Part shown: piece by piece, positions 26,541 to 34,317 of the stretch
Numbering within the stretch: position 1 is the stretch's first letter
How the letters are laid out: each line of letters begins with the position of its first letter
Source: Natronorubrum sulfidifaciens JCM 14089
GTDB taxonomy: Archaea; Halobacteriota; Halobacteria; Halobacteriales; Natrialbaceae
DNA length: 64,000 bases
Assembly: GCF_000337735.1 (NCBI RefSeq)
Contig: NZ_AOHX01000039.1
Span: 312,472-376,471 of the forward strand
Direction: 5' to 3'
Translations under genes and position numbers: made by a program
Notes under the pieces: model-generated
Told to the model about the DNA's origin: nothing
What the model saw: the letters and a program-made list of their open reading frames with translations, nothing else
The model's database searches: none

Positions 26541-26639
26541 AGAGATGTTGTAACGTCTGTACTGTCGAATTCAGGGGCCTTATTTATCGAAGCCGTATCC
26601 GACACTTGCAGCAGCTGAAATCGTCCGTCTCGGCGCGGT

Positions 26640-28325
26640 TCAGTTCAGATAGCCGAGATCCGCCAACCGATCCGTCACCGCTTCGTCCGGCGCCGTCTGG
26701 TCGTGCCCATCCGGGTTGTCGTAGGCTGGATATGACATCGAATCGATGTCGTCGACGATCGGGACGACGGTCCCGTCCATGCGGTCGCTGACCGGCACCC
26801 CCATCGCAGCCATGACCGTCGGTGCAACGTCGAACAGATGGACGTGCTCGAGCGACTGCGCTTCGTCGATCCCCTCGCCCAGCGCAACGAAGACGCCGTC
26901 GAGTTTGTGGTTCCACGGCTCGACCGGGCCGAAGTACTCGCCGTCGCCGAGTTGCTCGGAGAGGGCGTGCTCGAACCCGTTGGGAATCGTCACGATATCG
27001 ACGGCGTCGTCGACGTGGTCGCCGTGGAAGTACCGCTCGCGGGGGGCGACCGTCTCGAAGAACGGCTCTCCGTCGGGCGTCTCGATTCCCTGAAGCGTCC
27101 GGATGAGGTCTTCGCGGACCTCATCGTACTCCTCGGGCGGAACGACGCCCTCGGGATCTCGGCCCTCGAGGTTGATCCGGACCCCGAGTTCGGTTCGAGC
27201 ACGGACGTACGCCGTCGATGCAGCGAAATCGACCTGCTCGTTCGCCGTCCGAGAGACACCGCCCGGTGCGTACTTCTTTGCGACCTCCGCGAGACCGACC
27301 TGCTCGAGGGCGATCCTGAGTCGACGAGCGGTGATCCCGAACCGCGCCGCGACTGCGGCGAGGCGGGCGGCCGTTCCGGGCTCCCACGTGTCGTACTCTT
27401 CGCCTTCGCGGAGTCGCCGTCGCATCGGCGTCCACGACGGCATCCCCTTCCCACCCGTCGTCGTCTCGATGTAGCCCTCGTCGCGGAGGAACTCGTTGAG
27501 TCGGAACTCGTAGCCGTCGTACGGCCCCATGCCGTGGTCGCTGACGAGGAAGATCCGGTCGGGGTCGTGTGCCTCGAGGATCGTGGCGATCTGTTCGTCG
27601 GTCGCCTCGTAGACCGCCTCGACCATCGCCTCGTCGCCGTCGAACTCGTGAAACACCGTGTCGGTCTTCTGGAACTGGACGAAACCGAGATCCGGTTCGA
27701 ACTCGTCGACGAGATACCGGAACGCCTCGCCACGCATCCCAACGAGTCGCCGATACTCCGCGATCTTTTCGGCGTCGGTGACCGAGTCGTCGTCGCGGGT
27801 GTAGTTGGGATAGATACGGTAGTCGCCGATCGCCTCCCGAACGTCGTCGAGCAGCCCCGAGGGGTGACAGCTGGGGTCCTCAGGGCCGAGAAAACCGGGA
27901 ATCACCGCGCCGTCGAACTCGTCGGGTGGATACGTGACGGGGGCGTTGACGACGACGCTCGAGCGACCGTGTCGGTCCAGTAACGTCCACAGCGGATGTT
28001 CGCGAACGTCGTCGTTGCTCGTGACGTGCCAGTCGTAGCCGTCGTAGCCGACGAAGCCGATCGTCCCGTGTTTGCCGGGGTTGACTCCAGTGTAGATCGA
28101 CGGCCACGCACTCGGCGTCCACGGCGGGATCTGTGACTCGAGCGGGGCCGTCACGCCCTCCGAACAAAGGCGCTCGATGGTCGGGATGCGATCGTCTTCG
28201 AACAGTCGCTCGAAGACCGGCAGACAGCCCGCGTCGATGCCGATCACCAGCGTCTCCAGCCCGCTCGAGTCGCTCGCGGTAGTCGTCGTCGATGCCTCGT
28301 CGTCACGGTCGAAGGTCCCACTCAT
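26640..28325 (-). CDS. Type I phosphodiesterase/nucleotide pyrophosphatase superfamily enzyme
   Basis: The 561-residue protein belongs to the alkaline-phosphatase superfamily. Metal-binding Asp31 lies in V-I-G-I-D-A-G. The nucleophile region is P-P-W-T-P-S-A-W-P-S-I-Y-T-G (Thr70 or Ser72), and further ligands lie in F-L-V-S-D-H-G-M-G and the C-terminal H-L-F-D-V-A-P-T-V region. Archaeal glycan loci often carry such enzymes; hydrolysis or transfer of phosphate-linked groups on a nucleotide sugar or lipid carrier is likely but unproven. The N-terminus has about 20 low-complexity residues and no clear signal, suggesting a cytoplasmic enzyme. Confidence 0.85.
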   Translation of the reverse strand: MSGTFDRDDEASTTTTASDSSGLETLVIGIDAGCLPVFERLFEDDRIPTIERLCSEGVTAPLESQIPPWTPSAWPSIYTGVNPGKHGTIGFVGYDGYDWHVTSNDDVREHPLWTLLDRHGRSSVVVNAPVTYPPDEFDGAVIPGFLGPEDPSCHPSGLLDDVREAIGDYRIYPNYTRDDDSVTDAEKIAEYRRLVGMRGEAFRYLVDEFEPDLGFVQFQKTDTVFHEFDGDEAMVEAVYEATDEQIATILEAHDPDRIFLVSDHGMGPYDGYEFRLNEFLRDEGYIETTTGGKGMPSWTPMRRRLREGEEYDTWEPGTAARLAAVAARFGITARRLRIALEQVGLAEVAKKYAPGGVSRTANEQVDFAASTAYVRARTELGVRINLEGRDPEGVVPPEEYDEVREDLIRTLQGIETPDGEPFFETVAPRERYFHGDHVDDAVDIVTIPNGFEHALSEQLGDGEYFGPVEPWNHKLDGVFVALGEGIDEAQSLEHVHLFDVAPTVMAAMGVPVSDRMDGTVVPIVDDIDSMSYPAYDNPDGHDQTAPDEAVTDRLADLGYLN

Positions 28326-28437
28326 CGTTCCATTGGTCTCGTGTTGACTCCTGTCTTCGGTCGACCGCTACCGGGCTTTCCGGTAGCGACGTCGGTCGAT
28401 ACCGCACGTGATCTACCCGAAGTGGGGCCGACGAGAC

Positions 28438-28461
28438 ACTTCATTATCGGTTCGCTAAAAC
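28438..28461 (-). promoter_or_regulatory. Shared glycan-locus promoter element, copy E
   Basis: In the minus direction the site reads GTTTTAG, 5 nt, CGATAATGA, AGT. It lies about 112 nt before the phosphodiesterase ATG. A second overlapping candidate with outer hexamers GGTTCG and TAAACC, again 12 nt apart, occupies 28449-28472. Confidence 0.4.
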
Positions 28462-28557
28462 GGCTGTAAACCCGAAAATCGGGCATCTGACGGACTCGTG
28501 TCTAGATCGACACATCCCGCCTCGGTACCGCGAGGCCCGACGCCTGTTCGCCGTGGG

Positions 28558-29883
28558 TCACGTGTCCGCTTCGATCGCGTGCTCGAGGATCGCCACGGCA
28601 TCGGCTGCTAACTCCTCGGCTCGCGACTCGGTTCGGGCCTCCGCCGTCACTCGAACGATCGGCTGGGTTCCGCTGGCTCGCACGAGCATCCAGCCGTCGT
28701 CGACAGCGATGGAGACCCCATCGAGCGTCTCGACGTCGTCGTAGCGTTCGTGGACGTGCTCACGAACGCGGTCCATCACCGCGGCTTTCGCTTCGACCTC
28801 GAGTGCCGTTCGCCGGATCGGATACGTCTCGATGTCGGCGACGAGTTCAGAGAGCGGCCCGCGTTCGGCGGCGAGTTCGACGAGTGTACACGCCGCGAGC
28901 GGGCCGTCCGGACAGAGCGTCTCTGTCGGCCAAATCCACGCCCCGCTTGGCTCGCCGCCGAAGACGACGTCCGGCCGTTTCGCTTCCTCGGCGACGAACA
29001 CGTCGCCAACCGGCGTTCGCGTGACCGACGCTCCAACCGCTGCGAGCGTGTCGTCGACGGTCATGCTCGTCCCGACGGGTGCGGCGACGACGTCGCCATC
29101 GCCCGCGGCCTCGCGTGCGAACAGCGCGAACAGCACGTCCTTGGGAACGAACGCGCCAGTCTCGTCGACGGCCATCATCCGGTCGGCGTCGCCGTCGTGG
29201 GCGATTCCGAGGTCGGTGGCCGTCGATTCGACCAGCGACGAGAGGCCGGCGAGCGTCTCTCGAGTCGGCTCGCTCGGTCGGCCCGGGAAACTCCCGTCCT
29301 GTTGGCCGTTCAGCGTGACGACGTCACACCCCAACGCAGCCAGCACGCGGGCGGTGATCCCGCCAGTTCCGTTGCCGACGTCGACGACGACACTCGGCGG
29401 ATCGTCGATCGACACCGCGTCGGTCAGTTCGCTGGCATGGTGTGCTAACACACCGTCGAGTGACTCGAGTGCGCCCTGTTCGTTCCAGGGTTTGAGGTCG
29501 TACGCCTCACGGTCGATCCGTGTCGCGATCGCCTCGCGCTGGTCGGGACCAAAGGCTTTGCCCGACGCCGTCCAGAGTTTGATCCCGTTGTCCGGCGCAG
29601 GGTTGTGCGAGGCCGTGATGACGACTCCCGCATCCGCGTCCGTCCACGGAACGGCTCTCGCAATCGTCGGCGTTGGCGCGACGCCAACCGTGACGACATC
29701 CGTTCCACACTCCCGTACGCCGGCGATCAATGCCTCAGCGAGGATCGTCCCACTCTCTCGAGCATCCCGTCCAACCACAACGCGCTCGTAGCCCTCGGAG
29801 GCGACCGCCCGCCCCACGGCGAGTGCGAGGTCGGCTGTCACATCGTCTCCAACTGGGCCTCGGATTCCGCTCGTTCCGAACAT
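28558..29883 (-). CDS. glmM: Phosphoglucosamine mutase / phosphohexomutase
   Basis: The 441-residue enzyme converts glucosamine-6-phosphate to the 1-phosphate, the step after GlmS. Motifs are F-G-T-S-G-I-R-G at the N-terminus, the catalytic serine loop T-A-S-H-N-P, the Mg-binding D-G-D-A-D-R, the sugar-binding G-G-E-P-S-G-A, and the phosphate-binding R-A-S-G-T-Q-P near the end. Archaeal members can also act on glucose or mannose phosphates, so specificity is inferred partly from the presence of glmS nearby. A copy of the shared promoter element lies 22 nt before the ATG, tying precursor supply to the glycan genes. Confidence 0.92.
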   Translation of the reverse strand: MFGTSGIRGPVGDDVTADLALAVGRAVASEGYERVVVGRDARESGTILAEALIAGVRECGTDVVTVGVAPTPTIARAVPWTDADAGVVITASHNPAPDNGIKLWTASGKAFGPDQREAIATRIDREAYDLKPWNEQGALESLDGVLAHHASELTDAVSIDDPPSVVVDVGNGTGGITARVLAALGCDVVTLNGQQDGSFPGRPSEPTRETLAGLSSLVESTATDLGIAHDGDADRMMAVDETGAFVPKDVLFALFAREAAGDGDVVAAPVGTSMTVDDTLAAVGASVTRTPVGDVFVAEEAKRPDVVFGGEPSGAWIWPTETLCPDGPLAACTLVELAAERGPLSELVADIETYPIRRTALEVEAKAAVMDRVREHVHERYDDVETLDGVSIAVDDGWMLVRASGTQPIVRVTAEARTESRAEELAADAVAILEHAIEADT

Positions 29884-29905
29884 ACCTGTCCCCTCGAGGA
29901 AACGG

Positions 29906-29929
29906 GGATTACTATAGGGCCGCTAACGA
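29906..29929 (-). promoter_or_regulatory. Shared glycan-locus promoter element, copy I (glmM)
   Basis: In the minus direction the site reads TCGTTAG, 5 nt, CTATAGTAA, TCC. The near end is 22 nt from the glmM ATG, as for the ATP-grasp gene, and close to the 24 nt of copies B and C. Confidence 0.6.
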
Positions 29930-30072
29930 TCTGATTGCGGACTATGGTATCAGTAAGACGCGTCTCACGGCCAGTTGTGGGTTCGAATCGATGGGAGGCG
30001 CTCTCGAGTTTGGTCAGTGAGAGACGTAGTTCGACCGCTACCAGACTTAATTTCACAAAAAATAGTTGTAAT

Positions 30073-30097
30073 GTAGTCTTGAGCGGATTCGAACCGC
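30073..30097. repeat. Degenerate copy of the tRNA-Gln 3' end
   Basis: This 25-nt stretch matches 22 of 25 positions of 30175-30199, which holds the acceptor 3' strand and T arm of tRNA-Gln. The three differences are all transitions. The offset is exactly 102 bp, the length of the tRNA gene with its intron. Another T-arm-like sequence (GGCGGTTCGAGCCC on the minus strand) lies near 30125. This looks like remnants of tandem duplication or of an integration site. Confidence 0.6.
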
Positions 30098-30144
30098 GCA
30101 GACTCGAATCCTCTCGTCTGCTGGGCTCGAACCGCCGAGGATAC

Positions 30145-30172
30145 CTGCTGCTCACGAGTTTGTTCGCAGCAG
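30145..30172 (-). other. Stem-loop directly behind tRNA-Gln
   Basis: A perfect 7-bp inverted repeat (CTGCTGC / GCAGCAG) with a 14-nt loop begins 4 nt beyond the tRNA 3' end in the direction of transcription. It could be a terminator or a processing signal; no U-rich tract follows directly. Confidence 0.4.
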
Positions 30173-30176
30173 AAGT

Positions 30177-30278
30177 AGTCCCGGGCGGATTCGAACCGCC
30201 GTCATAGGCTGTCTTCCGTGACGGACCAAACCGAACACGTCCAAAGGCCCATATGATTGGCCACTACACCACGGGACT
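30177..30278 (-). tRNA. tRNA-Gln (TTG) with 30-nt intron
   Basis: Acceptor strands AGTCCCG and CGGGACT pair fully. The D arm is GTGTAGTGGCCAATC-like, the anticodon loop CTTTGGA gives anticodon TTG, and the T arm is GGCGGTTCGAATCCGCC. An intron of 30 nt interrupts the loop after the base following the anticodon, the canonical archaeal position. The anticodon stem TGGGC/GCCTA closes once the intron is removed. Intron-containing tRNA-Gln is known in haloarchaea. No CCA is encoded. Confidence 0.93.
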
Positions 30279-30378
30279 TCTCACTTTGTTTGTCGACCCG
30301 CGTACCTCGCAGTTCTACCGGAACTGCTCGCCACCACGGGACTTCACTCGCTGGATAGACCACCGTCGTACAATAGTG

Positions 30379-31128
30379 TTACCTTTCGTCGCGAGGCGAC
30401 ACCACTATTGTTCCTTCTTCTACACGCCGGTGACAGCTCCGACAGAGCGTGATCACGTTGTCCATCGTATGTGCAGCGTCGGGCTGGTCGAACGAACGGA
30501 CAGGCTGTCGATGATGGACATCCGGGTTCTGTCCGAGTTCATCGGCGTCTGCCCCACAGTGTTGACACTCGTAGTCGTCGCGCTCGAGTGCCTGCCGCCG
30601 AATCCGCCACCACGTCTGTCCATATGGAATCGGGCCACCCTTCCACTGGTGATGGTCAGGGCCAATAACGTTCTCCGAAAGCCACGTCCCGTAACACTCG
30701 AGTGTACAAAAGAAGCCGCGCGTTTGCTCCTCAAGTCGCGCCGGCCGAACTTCAAGTTCGGTGTCACATGACCGACAGTGGACTGCTACTCGGTCCCCTT
30801 TCGTCGATGGATTCGCCGGAAGAAGCCCGTCCGCGGCGTCGACACATGCCGGGCAATAGACGCCGTCCTTGTTCGACGGATAGTAGTCGAACTCCTCGCC
30901 ACACCGTTTACAGGACGTCGTCTCCATCGCATCGCTCCAGTTGCCGTTGTGTTCGCCGGCGTTCGGATTACAGTCGTCGCAGAACTCCCGTCTGGCCTTC
31001 GGATCGTAGAACTCGAGTCCGCACCCACGACACGTTCGATTCGGCAGTGACTCGCCGTGGACTTTCGTGTGGTGCTGGCGCATGCCACGCTCCGTCGAGA
31101 GCCTCTTCCCGCACGTCGGACACTCCAT
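30379..31128 (-). CDS. HNH endonuclease with multiple zinc-binding modules
   Basis: This 249-residue protein is built of metal-binding units. They are an N-terminal C2H2 finger (C-P-T-C-G-K-R-L, then H-H-T-K-V-H), three C-x2-C / C-x2-3-C modules (C-R-G-C-G, C-K-R-C-G, C-R-S-C-D), and a C-terminal HNH nuclease. The nuclease has C-Q-H-C-G, D-V-H-H-R-Q-P-V, N-V-I-T-L-C-R-S-C-H-R-R-V-E-E-G. An alternative start 84 bp upstream would add 28 residues; M-E-C-P-T-C-G was chosen because it starts at the first finger. It lies 100 bp before tRNA-Gln. Likely a selfish or defence-related nuclease; target unknown. Confidence 0.82.
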   Translation of the reverse strand: MECPTCGKRLSTERGMRQHHTKVHGESLPNRTCRGCGLEFYDPKARREFCDDCNPNAGEHNGNWSDAMETTSCKRCGEEFDYYPSNKDGVYCPACVDAADGLLPANPSTKGDRVAVHCRSCDTELEVRPARLEEQTRGFFCTLECYGTWLSENVIGPDHHQWKGGPIPYGQTWWRIRRQALERDDYECQHCGADADELGQNPDVHHRQPVRSFDQPDAAHTMDNVITLCRSCHRRVEEGTIVVSPRDER

Positions 31129-31245
31129 GCCGGCGTTGGCCTCGTCATCCCATTTAAACTCGAGGAGGACCACACGAACGATAGCCGTCGCTAACGTCGG
31201 ACACTCCGTCAAAAAGCGAGTGATTCGAAACGTCAGTTAGCGGCG

Positions 31246-32394
31246 TTACAGGTAGCCTTCGTCGGCCAGTCGCTCGATGCCTTCCTCGAGTCGCTCTGCA
31301 CTCGCGGCGTAGGAGATTCGGGCGTAGCCGGGCGTCCCGAACGCGCTGCCGGGAACCGTCGCGACGTGGGCGTCTTCGATCGCGCCCTCACACCAGGCCT
31401 GATCGTCGTCGTCGACGGGGAGCATCATGTAGAACGCACCCTCGGGGACGGCGACGTCGACGTCGTGTTCGTCGAGCAAGTCGACGACGAGGTCGCGCCG
31501 TTCCTCGAACGCCTCGGTCATCTCTTCGACGGCCTCGTCGGTGTTCTCGAGGGCTTCGATACCGGCGTGCTGGACGAAGTTCACCGCGGAGGAGACCGAG
31601 TGGCTGTGGAGTTTGCCGGCCTGATCGATCAGGTCCTCGGGGCCGGCGAAGTAGCCAAGCCGCCAGCCGGTCATCGAGTACGCCTTCGAGAAGCCGTTGA
31701 CCGTCACGGTGCGATCGGCCATGCCCTCGAGCGTGCCGAGGCTGGTCGGCTCGACGCCGTAGGTGATCTCCTTGTAGATCTCGTCGGAGATGACGGTGAT
31801 GTCGTGTTCGACGGCCAGATCGCGAACGCCCTCGAGTGCGGCGTCGGAGTAGACCGCGCCGGTGGGGTTCGACGGCGAGTTGACGACGAGCAGTTCGGTC
31901 TCGTCGGAGACGGCCTCTGCGAGGTCGTCGAGCGCTGGCTCGAGTTGGAAGTCAGCGTCGGAGAGGTCGACGCGCGTGAGGTCGCCGCCGGCCATCTTGA
32001 CCATCGCCTCGTATGAGACCCACGCGGGATCGAGCAGGACGACCTCGTCGCCGTCTTGAATAAGCGCCTGCACGATCTCGTAGAGCGCCTGTTTCGCGCC
32101 GGGCGTGACGATGATCTCGTCGGCCGTGTGATCGAGGCCGTCGTCGGCCAGTTTGTCGGCGATCGCTTCGCGAAGTTCGAGAATGCCAGCCGAGGTCGTG
32201 TAGCCGGTGTGGCCGGCGTCCATCGCATCCTGTCCGGCGTCGGTGATGTTTTGGGGCGTCGGGAAGTCGGGTTCGCCGACGGAGAGGTCGACGACGTCTG
32301 CGCCGTCGGCCTCGAGTTCGGTCGCGAGGGCGGAGATCGCAAGCGTTGCGGACGGTTCGACTCGGGTTACGCGGTCAGTGAATTCCATCGTCAT
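31246..32394 (-). CDS. aspC: Pyridoxal-phosphate aspartate aminotransferase family (class I)
   Basis: The 382-residue aminotransferase has the fold-type I features Y-T-T-S-A-G-I-x-E-L-R, N-S-P-S-N-P-T-G for substrate and cofactor binding, S-D-E-I-Y with the PLP-contacting Asp, and the Schiff-base lysine in G-F-S-K-A-Y-S-M-T-G-W-R-L-G-Y. It is the archaeal AspC-type enzyme, probably transferring the amino group of aspartate to 2-oxoglutarate, though related specificities are possible. The ATG overlaps the stop codon of ribH (ATGA), so the two are translated as one operon. Confidence 0.9.
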   Translation of the reverse strand: MTMEFTDRVTRVEPSATLAISALATELEADGADVVDLSVGEPDFPTPQNITDAGQDAMDAGHTGYTTSAGILELREAIADKLADDGLDHTADEIIVTPGAKQALYEIVQALIQDGDEVVLLDPAWVSYEAMVKMAGGDLTRVDLSDADFQLEPALDDLAEAVSDETELLVVNSPSNPTGAVYSDAALEGVRDLAVEHDITVISDEIYKEITYGVEPTSLGTLEGMADRTVTVNGFSKAYSMTGWRLGYFAGPEDLIDQAGKLHSHSVSSAVNFVQHAGIEALENTDEAVEEMTEAFEERRDLVVDLLDEHDVDVAVPEGAFYMMLPVDDDDQAWCEGAIEDAHVATVPGSAFGTPGYARISYAASAERLEEGIERLADEGYL

Positions 32395-32810
32395 TGTTGA
32401 TCTGGATCGGGGAGTTGTGCGACGAGGTCGAGTGCGCCGTCGACGGCTTTCGCCGCGTTTGCGACGCGTTCGCGTGCCTCGGCGGCGGACATGCCGGGAC
32501 CCGTCACGCCGAGAGTTACGGGGGTATCACGCTCGAGACTCACGTCAGCGAGTCGCTGAGCGGTCGCGTCGGTGATCACCTGATCGTGATCGGTGTCACC
32601 TGTGATGACCGTCCCGATGACGGCCACGGCATCGACTGCCTCGAGTCGGGCGAGTCGGTCCGCCGCCAACGGGGCGTCGTAGACGCCCGGGATGGTGACC
32701 GTGTCGTGTACTTCGGCACCGGCGGCTTCGGCCGCCTCGAGGGCCTCTTGTTCCATCTGCTCGGTGATCGGGCGGTTGAATTCCGCGACCACCAGTCCGA
32801 GCGTGGTCAT
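32391..32810 (-). CDS. ribH: 6,7-dimethyl-8-ribityllumazine synthase
   Basis: The 139-residue protein matches lumazine synthase, which condenses 5-amino-6-ribitylaminouracil with dihydroxybutanone phosphate in riboflavin synthesis. Visible features are L-V-V-A-E-F-N at the N-terminus, I-P-G-V-Y-D-A-P-L-A, the loop V-I-G-T-V-I-T-G-D-T-D-H-D carrying the catalytic His, and P-V-T-L-G-V. The start M-T-T-L-G-L fits the family; a longer in-frame start adds 23 unrelated residues. It is translationally coupled to the following aminotransferase gene. Confidence 0.93.
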   Translation of the reverse strand: MTTLGLVVAEFNRPITEQMEQEALEAAEAAGAEVHDTVTIPGVYDAPLAADRLARLEAVDAVAVIGTVITGDTDHDQVITDATAQRLADVSLERDTPVTLGVTGPGMSAAEARERVANAAKAVDGALDLVAQLPDPDQQ

Positions 32811-32911
32811 AGGCGAGCGGTAGGGTGGGCGGGTAAAAGAGGTACCGTTATCGAGTAACAAACTCGAATAATCAATCACGATAAATCACCTCAGTCGACG
32901 GAACGGACAGC

Positions 32912-32993
32912 TATAAGCCACTGAACGTCACTGCACTCCAGATCGCATGACGGCTCTGCGATCTGTGTGTCACTCGTTTCAGTTGTTACTATA
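32912..32993 (+). mobile_element. MITE-like element, copy 1 (82 bp)
   Basis: The element starts TATAAGCCACTGAACG and ends CGTTTCAGTTGTTACTATA, forming imperfect terminal inverted repeats. It is about 88% identical by eye to the reverse complement of copy 3 near 59.2 kb and shares both ends with copy 2 near 48.9 kb. It codes for nothing and lies in the divergent ribH-purK spacer. A two-base deletion is present in its left end. Confidence 0.75.
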
Positions 32994-33058
32994 TCGGGGT
33001 TCGAACCGTGTCGTGCTATTGAGAACCCTTAAGCGCGGCCACGGTCAACCGGCGCGCA

Positions 33059-34276
33059 ATGACAACGCTTCAGACGCCGGGGCCAACGCTTGGCGTCGTC
33101 GGTGGGGGACAGCTCGGACGAATGCTCGCCGAGGCAGCGTCGCCGCTCGGCGTCGAGGTCGTCGTGCTCGATCCGACACCGGACTGCCCGGCCGCACCAG
33201 TCGCCCGCGAGCAGATCGTCGCCGACTTCGACGACGAGGCGGGGATTCGCGAACTCGCCGCCAGCGCGGACGTCCTCACGTTCGAAATCGAACTCGCGGA
33301 TCAGGACGTCTTAGAGCGCATCAGCGAGGATACGGGGACGCCCGTACACCCGAAGCCGAAGACGCTACGGACGATCCACGACAAACTCGTCCAGAAACAG
33401 GAACTCGAGGACGCCGGCGTTCCGGTGCCGCCGTTCCGTGCGGTCGACGACGCCGACGACATCCGCGCGGCGATCGACGACTACGGCGCGCCGGTCATGT
33501 TGAAAGCGCGGACTGGCGGCTACGACGGTCGGGGCAACGTCCCGGTCGAATCGAAAGCAGACGCCGAGGACGCCCTCGAGTCGGTCGCCGGCCCCGCGAT
33601 GGTCGAAGCGTTCGTCGAGTTCGAACGCGAGGTGTCGGTGATCGCCGTCAAAGGCGACGACGAGGTCGCGACCTTTCCACTCGGCGAGAACATCCACGTC
33701 GACGAGATCCTTCGAGAGACGATCGTCCCCGCACGCTCGAGTGAGGCCGTCTCCGAGCGCGCATACGAGGTCGCGCGTGACGTCCTCGACGTGATGGACG
33801 GGCGGGGCGTCTACGGGATCGAACTGTTTGAAACGAGCGAGGCGCCACGCGCCTCGGAAGACTCGAGCGGGCAGGGCCCGCGAGAGGGCGACGGTGAAAT
33901 CCTGCTCAACGAGATCGCCCCGCGTCCGCACAATTCGGGCCACTGGACGATCGAGGGCGCACAGAGTTCCCAGTTCGAACAGCACGCCCGGGCCGTCCTC
34001 GGCTGGCCGCTCGGCTCGACCGAACTGCGCTCACCAACCGCACTCGCGAACCTGCTGGCTGACGTCGAAGAGAATCAGGACGCACGGCTGCGAGACATCG
34101 ACGAGATCCTCGAGACTCCCGGTGCACACCTCCACTGGTACGGCAAGCGCACGTCCCGTCCGGGCCGCAAGATGGGTCACGTGACGGTTTCGGGTAGCGA
34201 CCCGGATGCCGACGTCGAGGCTCTCCTCGAGACCGCGCGCGACCTCGAGTCGACCCTCACGTTCACGGCGGAGTAG
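33059..34276 (+). CDS. purK: 5-(carboxyamino)imidazole ribonucleotide synthase
   Basis: This 405-residue ATP-grasp enzyme uses ATP and bicarbonate to carboxylate AIR in purine synthesis. The N-terminus has G-V-V-G-G-G-Q-L-G-R-M-L, the ATP-grasp core V-M-L-K-A-R-T-G-G-Y-D-G-R-G-N, the E-F-E-R-E-V-S-V-I stretch and the catalytic N-E-I-A-P-R-P-H-N-S-G-H. A loop at about residues 262-277 (S-E-A-P-R-A-S-E-D-S-S-G-Q-G) looks like a lineage-specific insert. A TTAAG box about 28 nt upstream of the ATG suggests a leaderless transcript. purE follows closely in the same direction. Confidence 0.95.
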   Translation: MTTLQTPGPTLGVVGGGQLGRMLAEAASPLGVEVVVLDPTPDCPAAPVAREQIVADFDDEAGIRELAASADVLTFEIELADQDVLERISEDTGTPVHPKPKTLRTIHDKLVQKQELEDAGVPVPPFRAVDDADDIRAAIDDYGAPVMLKARTGGYDGRGNVPVESKADAEDALESVAGPAMVEAFVEFEREVSVIAVKGDDEVATFPLGENIHVDEILRETIVPARSSEAVSERAYEVARDVLDVMDGRGVYGIELFETSEAPRASEDSSGQGPREGDGEILLNEIAPRPHNSGHWTIEGAQSSQFEQHARAVLGWPLGSTELRSPTALANLLADVEENQDARLRDIDEILETPGAHLHWYGKRTSRPGRKMGHVTVSGSDPDADVEALLETARDLESTLTFTAE

Positions 34277-34317
34277 TTTCGGGCGGATTGAAGTCACCTG
34301 CCCGACCATCTTCTCCT

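Noticed and set aside
29975-30000. T-loop-like GGGTTCGAATC on the plus strand as a tRNA
   Set aside because: No acceptor, D arm or anticodon arm can be folded around it; only the T-loop sequence is similar.
33065-33744. Arg-rich plus-strand frame overlapping purK
   Set aside because: It is out of phase with purK, and its composition (Arg/Gly-rich) is typical of shadow frames in this genome.
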